This document shows positions 15,497 to 20,639 of a stretch of DNA of 20,639 bases, one piece after another. The stretch is taken from NCBI GenBank assembly GCA_964352225.1, contig CAYGRM010000081.1, forward strand, positions 1 through 20,639, read 5' to 3'. Within the stretch, counting starts at the first letter, position 1. Each line of letters starts with the position of its first letter. Source of the stretch: CAJQQY01 sp964352225 (GTDB taxonomy: Bacteria > Bacteroidota > Bacteroidia > Chitinophagales > Saprospiraceae). The position numbers and the translations under genes were made by a program. The notes beneath the pieces are model-generated. The model made no database searches. It had not been told where the DNA came from and saw nothing but the letters and a program-made list of their open reading frames with translations.

Positions 15497-17197
15497 TTAT
15501 CTAATTACCGAGACGGGCATGCTAGAATCGTAAACCCCTGTCAAGGTTGGTGATTGTGCATTTCCGGTGTAGTTTCTTACTTTTTTGAAAACAAAATCAT
15601 ATAACTCTTGAATCGTTACAATTTTATTTTTATTTCTATCTGCTTCGCCTTTTAATCCTCGAATCAAATAATGACTGAAAATTCCTTGACGCAAACCTTG
15701 ATCTTCTAAAGAATACTCTTCCCCTTTTGAAGACATAAGTAAAGCTGTTCCTCCAGTAGAATTATCAAATGCAGAATAGTATTTTTTCAAAGTACTTTCG
15801 AGAGGTGCACTTCTCATAGCTGTCAAAGTTCCTGAGTGACAAGCATCTGCAAGGCAAAGTTTATGCTTTGCTTTTGATTCTCTAAATATAGCTTTGACAT
15901 CTTCGTGTCCCACTTTATTATTGAATCCATCAAAGTCAACTGGTAAAAAAGACCCTGGCAATCCATGTCCTGAAAAGTATAAAATCACCACATCATTTTC
16001 ATCAGCTCGAAGGAAAACGTTTCGCATCGTTCGCAGAATATTCCCACGAGTAGCATCTTCATCAATCAAAACTTTGATTTGATTATCAGGCAATGCCCCA
16101 CCTTCTGGACTTTTCAAAAAAGCATAAGTATGATATGCATCATCATCAGTATATTTCAAAACTGGCATATGTTGATATCTTGCTACTCCGACTACGACTG
16201 CCCAAATTTTCACATTCGCACTCTGGTCTACTTCCACATATTCATTGCCAATTGGAGTATCTCCACTTTCTAATTCTTTGATTACATTTCCATTATTCCA
16301 AAGTGCTCCGAGCACTCGTCCATGTTTGTAATACATGATCCCTTCGCCATGGGGCGCATGGTTTTCCCAACCACCTACATATTTATCTCCATTGGAATAA
16401 AAGCAAGTTCCTTCGCCATGTGGATATCTATTTTTAAAAGTACCTACATAACGACTTCCATCTGAATAGGTGAACTTCCCATGGCCACTTATACAATCAG
16501 ATTTATTACAATCTCGAAGGGTTTTATCGATTGCATCAGAGTTTGAAGGAAAGTTCGAAGTAGTTGATGACAACGGATTATAATTATCATCTTGAGCGAC
16601 GTCTGTGCTTGCCATATTATCATCGAGAAATTTATCGTTAGCCCAAACACCTACAATGGCAGTTCCACTCGCCTCTGTTAAAGTTCCATGACCATCTCGT
16701 TGGTTATTTTTCCAAGCGCCAACGAATCTAGATTTGTCTTGATAAATCATAGTCCCTTCTCCATGCATTTTTCCATTTCGAAAATCACCTACATATTTTT
16801 TTCCATCGGTAAAGAAAAATTCCCCTTTACCAGAGATGGCATCATCCAACCAACTTCCTTCGTAGCGACTACCATTTCTAAACTCCATGGTTCCATTACC
16901 GTTCATTTTACCTCTTTTGAAATTACCACGGTAGGTATCTCCATTGGCATAAATCATCTTTCCTTTTCCCTCTCGGTATTGCTCGACCCATTGCCCAAAA
17001 TATTTGTTTCCGTTGCTAAAATACAAAGCTCCATCGCCATGCATTTTACCACCTTTGAATGTTCCGATATATTTAGCGCCACTCGAATACATAAATGTAC
17101 CTGTGCCGTTAAAACAATCTCCTTTAATACATTGTGCTGTTGATGTCTGAAGAAAAGCGATGGAAATCATCACTACAATACAAATTAATCGTCTCAT
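15497..17197 (-). CDS. Exported MORN-repeat / caspase-like (peptidase C14) protein
   Basis: 566 aa. Signal peptide at residues 1-22 (MRRLICIVVM... STAQ). Two blocks of 23-residue MORN modules follow: seven at about 29-190 (such as YSSGAKYIGTFKGGKMHG) and three at about 236-303, split by a Ser/Asn/Asp-rich linker (about 191-229). Each block is opened by a C-x4-C motif (C23/C28 and C230/C235). The C-terminal domain (about 330-566) is caspase-like: VWAVVVGVARYQ strand, DDD at 351-353, His411 in YFSGHG, and Cys453 in ADACHSG, the catalytic dyad of metacaspase/orthocaspase-type peptidases. In bacterial relatives the S1 pocket is acidic and favours Arg/Lys; that is inferred here. The fusion suggests a periplasmic or surface protease tethered by MORN repeats. 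Substrate unknown. It is monocistronic with its own terminator. Confidence 0.92.
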   Translation of the reverse strand: MRRLICIVVMISIAFLQTSTAQCIKGDCFNGTGTFMYSSGAKYIGTFKGGKMHGDGALYFSNGNKYFGQWVEQYREGKGKMIYANGDTYRGNFKRGKMNGNGTMEFRNGSRYEGSWLDDAISGKGEFFFTDGKKYVGDFRNGKMHGEGTMIYQDKSRFVGAWKNNQRDGHGTLTEASGTAIVGVWANDKFLDDNMASTDVAQDDNYNPLSSTTSNFPSNSDAIDKTLRDCNKSDCISGHGKFTYSDGSRYVGTFKNRYPHGEGTCFYSNGDKYVGGWENHAPHGEGIMYYKHGRVLGALWNNGNVIKELESGDTPIGNEYVEVDQSANVKIWAVVVGVARYQHMPVLKYTDDDAYHTYAFLKSPEGGALPDNQIKVLIDEDATRGNILRTMRNVFLRADENDVVILYFSGHGLPGSFLPVDFDGFNNKVGHEDVKAIFRESKAKHKLCLADACHSGTLTAMRSAPLESTLKKYYSAFDNSTGGTALLMSSKGEEYSLEDQGLRQGIFSHYLIRGLKGEADRNKNKIVTIQELYDFVFKKVRNYTGNAQSPTLTGVYDSSMPVSVIR

Positions 17198-17244
17198 GCC
17201 TTTGGATTTTAAATCTGCAAGAATGCAGGTGAATTAGGTTGAAC

Positions 17245-17252
17245 CAAAAATA
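17245..17252 (-). promoter_or_regulatory. Putative -7 element of the MORN-caspase gene (TATTTTTG on minus strand)
   Basis: Matches TAnnTTTG on the minus strand 48 nt upstream of the start codon. A small 5-bp hairpin (CTGCA/TGCAG) lies in the leader between it and the ATG. No clear -33 element. Beyond it, to 17450, the gene-free stretch holds nothing else I can support. Confidence 0.35.
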
Positions 17253-17454
17253 AAATTATGTATTGTAAAATTTCCTTATGTTTTATGCTCTTTTTTGGAA
17301 AGTGAAGCTTTATTACTTTATTGAAGTAAGATTTTTAAGATGAACAAAAGTTCACTAAAAATAGAAATGCGTATTATTAACTTATTTCTACATCTAATAT
17401 TGTTTAATTTTTTTCATTTTAAAAAAATATTAGCGGAAAAGAATTGTTTATCTT

Positions 17455-17480
17455 TACTTTTGATTAATTTTTATCAAAAG
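17455..17480 (+). promoter_or_regulatory. -7 element (TACTTTTG) overlapped by an 8-bp inverted repeat
   Basis: TACTTTTG at 17455-17462 matches TAnnTTTG and lies 63 nt before the DUF4920 lipoprotein start. An inverted repeat CTTTTGAT / ATCAAAAG (17457-17464 and 17473-17480, 8-nt spacer) covers most of the -7 box and the expected start point. This could be an operator or just an AT-rich palindrome. Confidence 0.35.
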
Positions 17481-17525
17481 CGAATTTAACATACAATATT
17501 TTTTATCAAATAAAATTCAGGAAAA

Positions 17526-18072
17526 ATGTTTAAGAATTTTCTATTATTATTAACNNNNNNNNNNATTATTAACTACGATTTTAATTTTAACAGCATGTGG
17601 TGAAGCAACCCAAACTGCTGAGCAGGTAGCAGAGGAAAAAGCTACGGATCAAATTTTTGGAGAAAAAATAACTGCAGATAATGCACTTACTTTTGATCAA
17701 TTGTTGACGAAGATGGATCAACTTGATTCAATGGAAACTAAAGTAACTGGTACGGTGGAGAGTGTTTGCAAGAAGAAAGGATGTTGGGTAAATATCGTTT
17801 CGGAAGATGGGCGTGAAATGTTTGTGAAATTTAAAGATTATGGTTTCTTCTTACCGAAAGATTGTGAAGGAAGAAAAGTTGTGATGGAAGGGAAGGCTTT
17901 CCGAGAAGTTACTCCAGTAGATGAGTTGCAACATTTAGCAGAAGACGGTGGTGCTTCAAAAGAGGAAATTGCGAAAATAACTGAGCCTAAAGAAGAGCTT
18001 AAGTTTATGGCTGCAGGTGTCATGCTTTTGGCTGAGCAAGAAGTTAAGAAAGAAGCTGAAAATAAACAATAA
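17526..18072 (+). CDS. DUF4920 lipoprotein, interrupted by an artefactual 10-N gap
   Basis: DUF4920 domain protein: FGEKITADNALTFDQLL, then the conserved SVCKKKGCWVNIV, MFVKFKDYGFFLPKDC, VDELQHLAEDGGASKEE and a C-terminal EELKFMAAGV stretch. As deposited, the ATG at 17526 is out of frame with the domain because of ten Ns at 17555-17564. The 9 bases before the gap (17546-17554) equal the 9 bases after it (17565-17573). Dropping the Ns and one copy (19 bases) gives an open 175-aa protein starting MFKNFLLLLTTILILTACGE, a clean lipoprotein signal with lipobox LTAC. A caller ignoring this would begin at the TTG at 17701 and miss the export signal. The Cys pair in CKKKGC may bind metal or form a disulfide; function unknown. 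Confidence 0.88.
17555..17564. other. 10-N assembly gap with identical flanks
   Basis: The 9 bases on each side are the same, so the contigs most likely overlap and the gap has no real length. Merging them restores the lipoprotein reading frame. Confidence 0.85.
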
Positions 18073-18090
18073 CCATTAATGGAAAATGGA

Positions 18091-18141
18091 AAAGAAAACC
18101 GAAAGAGTAAGCAATTCTTATGCTTTTGGTTTTCTTTTTTT
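18091..18141 (+). terminator. Rho-independent terminator of the DUF4920 gene
   Basis: A 15-bp stem (18091-18105 with 18123-18137, one G-U pair) with a 17-nt loop, followed by a T-run at 18135-18141. It begins 19 nt after the DUF4920 stop. Confidence 0.85.
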
Positions 18142-18239
18142 AATTAAACCTTTCAATCTAATTTTTTTTCCAAAAAAAAAATAATAAATTAAGGATTGAT
18201 CGGGTTGTTACTTTTATGGTTTTATTTTCACTACACTAT

Positions 18240-18833
18240 ATGGACTACAGAGCTGCTAAATTATTTATTCTTAAAAAAATGGAAAGTGAGTTGACTAACA
18301 AGCTCACTTATCATGGAATGCATCATACACTTGATGTTTTAAAAATAACGAGCGAACTCTGCGAAGCGGAAAATATCCCTAAGAAAGAAACTAAACTCCT
18401 CAAAACTGCGGCGCTTTTTCATGATTGTGGTTTTACTGAAACTTACACTAACCACGAAGAGAAAGGCTGTGAGATAGCTAGGAAAAACTTACCTAAATTT
18501 GGTTATTCCAAAGATGATATTGAAATAATCTGCGGAATGATTATGGCTACCAAAATTCCCCAAGCTCCTAAAAATTTATTGGAACAGATTATATGTGATG
18601 CTGATTTAGATTATCTAGGGCGAAATGATTTTTATTCTATTGGAAATACTTTGTTTGAAGAGTTCAAAGAATACAAAGTAGTTTCAGACGAAGAGTCATG
18701 GAATCGTTTGCAAGTAGGATTTATTGGAGGGCATAATTATTTTACAGAAACCACTCTAGCGAGAAGAGAATCTAAGAAACAAGAATACTTACAAGAACTA
18801 AAAGAATTGGTGGCGAGCTACGAAAATGAGTAA
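18240..18833 (+). CDS. HD-domain protein (predicted phosphohydrolase)
   Basis: About 197 aa from the ATG at 18240 (MDYRAAKLFIL); an in-frame ATG at 18216 would add eight residues, but these overlap a -7-like sequence (TACTTTTA, 18209-18216), so the later start is preferred. HD metal site: YHGMHHTLDVL (H28/H29), ALFHDCGF (H61-D62), NHEEKGCEIA (H72) and the distal Asp in CDADLDYLGR. HD proteins of this size are metal-dependent phosphohydrolases acting on nucleotides or similar; the substrate cannot be read. The C-terminal third (EESWNRLQVGFIGGHNYFTE to the end) is charged and helical. No signal peptide, so cytoplasmic. It stands alone, with a long terminator-like hairpin 72 nt past its stop. 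Confidence 0.85.
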   Translation: MDYRAAKLFILKKMESELTNKLTYHGMHHTLDVLKITSELCEAENIPKKETKLLKTAALFHDCGFTETYTNHEEKGCEIARKNLPKFGYSKDDIEIICGMIMATKIPQAPKNLLEQIICDADLDYLGRNDFYSIGNTLFEEFKEYKVVSDEESWNRLQVGFIGGHNYFTETTLARRESKKQEYLQELKELVASYENE

Positions 18834-18905
18834 AACAAAAGCGGCTGGCAGCGTTTATGAGAAGATAATCGTAATACTAATGGTTAAAAACTCATCAATC
18901 TATAT

Positions 18906-19006
18906 AAAGGTGCAGCCCCTTTCTACTCTCACTAGTATTTAATTTTACAAATTGTTTTGACATTAATTATGTAAAATTTAAAAAAGGGACTGCATCCTTT
19001 TTTTTT
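18906..19006 (+). ncRNA. Structured RNA candidate or large terminator
   Basis: Outer stem of about 16 bp (18906-18922 with 18983-19000) with one bulged T and one C/A mismatch; it pairs AAAGG-TGCAG-CCC-TTT with AAA-GGG-CTGCA-CCTTT. Inner stem of 9 bp (18941-18949 with 18970-18978) with a 20-nt loop. The outer stem runs straight into nine T residues (18998-19006). It may be only the terminator of the HD gene, but the two-stem, 100-nt shape is larger than needed. No known RNA family is recognised and no clear promoter precedes it. Confidence 0.45.
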
Positions 19007-19050
19007 GTGCACAAAAATCTTTCCAAATACATATAATTTATTTTTAATAT

Positions 19051-19117
19051 CAAAAATGTCATACATTTTTGTAAACGACGAAAGCCCTTGGTAAAACTAA
19101 TTACCAAGGGCTTTTTT
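19051..19117 (+). terminator. Second plus-strand terminator, preceded by a 9-bp hairpin
   Basis: A 14-bp perfect stem (19081-19094 with 19101-19114), 6-nt loop and T-run to 19117 form a strong plus-strand terminator. A 9-bp hairpin (19051-19059 with 19063-19071, 3-nt loop) lies just before it. Since the transcript from the left should already stop at 19006, this may end a separate short RNA, or be a backup. No coding region fits between them. Confidence 0.75.
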
Positions 19118-19159
19118 GCTAAGGATGAAAATTAACTAGGGAATTAATTTCCAGGAGTT

Positions 19160-19182
19160 ATAAATTTGTCGTTACAAATTTA
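19160..19182. repeat. Hairpin 3' of tRNA-like copy 1 (also at 19319-19341)
   Basis: A 10-bp arm pair (ATAAATTTGT / ACAAATTTAT with a 4-nt loop) directly follows the CCA end of each tRNA-like gene on the minus strand. The same hairpin lies at 19319-19341 after copy 2. It has no T-run, so it may help 3' processing instead of termination. It belongs to a 159-bp tandem repeat unit that contains the tRNA-like gene. Confidence 0.6.
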
Positions 19183-19183
19183 T

Positions 19184-19297
19184 TGGCTGTAAGAGAAGGA
19201 CTCGAACCTTCACGAAGCGATTAGCCCAAACGGGTTTATCTCAAATTCTTCACCCCCGAGACAAGAGGGCATGGCTGCCTAATTTCATCACCTTACA
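19184..19297 (-). tRNA. Class II tRNA-like gene, copy 1; anticodon reads GUC (Asp-like), 41-nt variable region
   Basis: Folds as a complete cloverleaf with encoded CCA. Acceptor TGTAAGG with TCTTACA (7 bp, last pair G-U), G73, CCA at 19186-19184. D arm ATG / CAT with A14, G18G19 and A21 as in Leu-type class II tRNAs. Anticodon stem CCCTC / GGGGG, loop TTGTCTC, so G34 U35 C36 at 19262-19260. T arm GAAGG-TTCGAGT-CCTTC. Between anticodon and T stems lie 41 nt, against 10-24 in ordinary class II tRNAs, folding as a 5-bp base (TGAAG/CTTCG) plus an inner CCC-GTTT-GGG hairpin. G73, G2-C71, GUC and C38 match bacterial tRNA-Asp identity, but A10 does not, and U37 is a pyrimidine where tRNAs nearly always have a purine. 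True charging is unknown; a tRNA-derived pseudogene is possible. Confidence 0.6.
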
Positions 19298-19342
19298 GTA
19301 TATTAAATTTTCAAGAGTATAAATTTGTCGTTACAAATTTAT

Positions 19343-19556
19343 TGGCTGTAAGAGAAGGACTCGAACCTTCACNNNNNNNNNNNNNNNNNNNNNNNNNNNN
19401 NNNNNNNNNNNNNNNNNNNNNNNNNNNNNNNNNNNNNNNNNNNNNNNNNNNNNNNNNNNNNNNNNNNNNNNNGAAGCGATTAGCCCAAACGGGTTTATTT
19501 CGAACTCTTCACCCCCGAGACAAGAGGGCATGGCTGCCTAATTTCATCACCGTACA
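19343..19556 (-). tRNA. Class II tRNA-like gene, copy 2, interrupted by a 100-N gap
   Basis: Same unit as copy 1. The 3' half (19343-19372) is identical to copy 1 and the 5' half (19473-19556) nearly so, with the same D arm and anticodon loop. Differences: three substitutions in the variable region and one in the acceptor (TGTACGG in place of TGTAAGG). The last makes a C5-U68 mismatch with the 3' strand shown here. The two halves may therefore belong to different tandem copies joined across the gap (19373-19472, exactly 100 N, a placeholder length). The real copy number is unknown. Confidence 0.5.
19373..19472. other. 100-N assembly gap inside the tRNA-like repeat
   Basis: The break lies within sequence that copy 1 shows as continuous. 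About 54 nt on the left and 26 nt on the right are identical to copy 1, as expected for a repeat-caused assembly break. Confidence 0.85.
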
Positions 19557-19644
19557 GTATTTTAAATCTTAATGAATAGTTTTATGTTTGCTTGAAGAAA
19601 ATATTCATTTAAAATTATGTCATCGTTCGTTAACGTTGATAATA

Positions 19645-19677
19645 CAAATATACGCTCATTTTCTTTTTTAATGCAAA
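19645..19677 (-). promoter_or_regulatory. Complete Bacteroidota promoter (TTTG-N20-TATATTTG) of the tRNA-like pair
   Basis: On the minus strand, TTTG at 19677-19674 is followed after about 20-21 nt by TATATTTG at 19652-19645, an exact TAnnTTTG. Spacing fits the Bacteroidota consensus (17-23). Transcription would start near 19637 and enter the tRNA-like genes after about 80 nt. This is the only promoter in the window with both elements in place. The rest of the gene-free stretch 19557-19887 is AT-rich, with only a weak TAGATTTT before the M23 gene. Confidence 0.65.
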
Positions 19678-19887
19678 TTATTTAATGATTTAGTTTTATT
19701 TTTAGACGTTATTCAATTTTTTAATAAAAATATTAGATGAATGATAATTTTAAACTTTCAAATAGGAAAACTATTAGATAATTTTCAATATTGGTTCTCA
19801 ATCGTATAGCTATTGAAAGGATTTTTTGAGTTTTGTTTAATAGAAATGAGCATTTATTGTAGATTTTATAATTTTTAAATACAAAAG

Positions 19888-20559
19888 ATGATTTTAAGTT
19901 TATTAAAAAAGTACCAACCTGACTTTTTTCCCCTTTTAGGGAAATCTTTGCAAAAAGAAGATTTTTGCAAAATTGATTTAAATGCTAATACTTCTGATTT
20001 AGATTTGAAGGCAATTCAAACTTATGAAGGGTTAGATCATTATATTCAGAGTGAATTAAAAAAGCACCAGGCAAAAGTTGGGATAGGAGGATATTTAGAA
20101 AAAAGAGTACTCTATCAACAAAGTGATAATTTTAAAAGCGAAGTTGAAAATCGAGATATTCACCTTGGAGTAGATTGGTGGTGCGATGCAGGAACTAAAA
20201 TTTATGCGCCACTCGAAGGGAGAGTTCATAGTTTTCAATACAATGATTTACATTTAGATTATGGTGCGACGATCATTTTGCAACATGAATTAGAAGGTTT
20301 TGTCTTTTACACATTGTATGGCCATTTAAATTTAGCCTCGCTTCAAAGCTTGGAAAAGGGAATGCTTATCGAGAAAGGCTCAGTCTTTACGGCAATGGGA
20401 AACCGAAATGAAAACGGAGGATGGGTTCCACATTTACATTTTCAAATCATTAAAGATATGATGGGGCGAGAAGGAGATTTCCCCGGAGTGACGAGTGAAA
20501 AATTATTAGTTGAATTTTCAGAAAACTGTCCTGACCCAAATGTGTTTTATGTGTATTAA
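19888..20559 (+). CDS. M23-type (LytM-like) metallopeptidase domain protein without signal peptide
   Basis: 223 aa. LytM-type zinc site: H92-x3-D96 in IHLGVDWW, H146 in LYGHLNL, and H182-x-H184 in PHLHFQI, so all ligands and catalytic His are present. The core also has AGTKIYAPLEGRVHSF and DYGATIILQHE. M23 enzymes cut Gly-Gly or peptide cross-links of peptidoglycan in the periplasm, yet this protein starts MILSLLKKYQPDFFPLLG, which is not a convincing signal peptide, and its first 60 residues are polar. It may be cytoplasmic, with a substrate other than the cell wall; similar M23 domains occur fused to phosphotransferase and class III aminotransferase domains. The ATG at 19888 is the first in frame. 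A secreted protein gene begins 28 nt after its stop. Confidence 0.88.
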   Translation: MILSLLKKYQPDFFPLLGKSLQKEDFCKIDLNANTSDLDLKAIQTYEGLDHYIQSELKKHQAKVGIGGYLEKRVLYQQSDNFKSEVENRDIHLGVDWWCDAGTKIYAPLEGRVHSFQYNDLHLDYGATIILQHELEGFVFYTLYGHLNLASLQSLEKGMLIEKGSVFTAMGNRNENGGWVPHLHFQIIKDMMGREGDFPGVTSEKLLVEFSENCPDPNVFYVY

Positions 20560-20587
20560 AAAATGCTTCAATTAAATTATTTTAAAA

Positions 20588-20639
20588 ATGAAAATATTTT
20601 CACTCCTGCTTACCTTCTGTTTTTTTAGTATTTGTTGCA
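20588..20639 (+). CDS. Start of a secreted or lipoprotein gene, cut by the window edge
   Basis: An ATG after an A-rich leader opens a frame reading MKIFSLLLTFCFFSICC up to the window end. Lys near the start, then an unbroken hydrophobic run and Cys, is a signal peptide and perhaps a lipobox. Too short to identify the protein. Same strand and 28 nt after the M23 gene, so possibly in one operon. Confidence 0.55.
   Translation, partial: MKIFSLLLTFCFFSICC

Noticed and set aside
16688..17143. A 151-codon open frame on the plus strand inside the MORN repeats
   Set aside because: It is antisense to a clear repeat protein; the regular composition of MORN modules keeps the other strand open. No start signal or homology.
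19342..19572. Open frames on both strands running through the N gap
   Set aside because: They are shadows of the tRNA-like genes and exist only because the Ns contain no stop.
19160..19572. Tandem repeat considered as a CRISPR array
   Set aside because: Only two units of about 159 bp, each with tRNA structure; no short direct repeats with unique spacers and no cas genes.

Overview
The window looks like a piece of a draft Bacteroidota genome or metagenome bin. It is AT-rich. Two secreted proteins end in type IX secretion (T9SS) sorting domains. Several genes are preceded by the Bacteroidota -7 element TAnnTTTG instead of Shine-Dalgarno sites. DUF4837 and DUF4920 lipoproteins are typical of the phylum. 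The two N runs (17555-17564 and 19373-19472) are assembly gaps, so at least some oddities here may be assembly errors.

Layout. 1-5458 (+): a terminator from an upstream unit, a lamin-tail/CotH-kinase/T9SS secreted protein, a small four-helix membrane protein, and a UvrD/PcrA helicase split by an apparent one-base deletion. 5458-5643: a perfect 50-bp GC-rich inverted repeat with an 86-bp AT-rich spacer (REPIN-like), between convergent genes and encoding the C-terminus of the next one. 5593-7110 (-): a GT-C membrane glycosyltransferase, divergent from queG (epoxyqueuosine reductase, +). 8170-11107 (-): a single-domain response regulator, then murA and a GT2 polyprenyl-phosphate glycosyltransferase that are probably co-transcribed. 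11249-12619 (-): a second T9SS cargo protein. 12766-13236 (+): an RDD membrane protein converging on a DUF4837 lipoprotein and an SRPBCC protein (both -). 15497-17197 (-): an exported protein with ten MORN modules and a caspase-like protease domain. 17526-20559 (+): a DUF4920 lipoprotein broken by an artefactual gap, an HD-domain protein, a structured intergenic region, and an M23-type peptidase. Two tandem tRNA-like genes lie on the minus strand at 19184-19556. A secreted protein begins at the right edge.

How the genes relate. This is mostly housekeeping and envelope biology. MurA starts peptidoglycan precursor synthesis, and the GT2 and GT-C enzymes are plausible supplier and user of polyprenyl-phosphate sugars. 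QueG finishes queuosine, a modification of GUN-anticodon tRNAs; the tRNA-like genes carry a GUC triplet.

Most unusual points: the tRNA-like pair (class II body, 41-nt variable region, most of the Asp identity set, pyrimidine at position 37), the REPIN-like element acting as coding sequence, the MORN-caspase, and MurA with Asp in place of the fosfomycin-target Cys.
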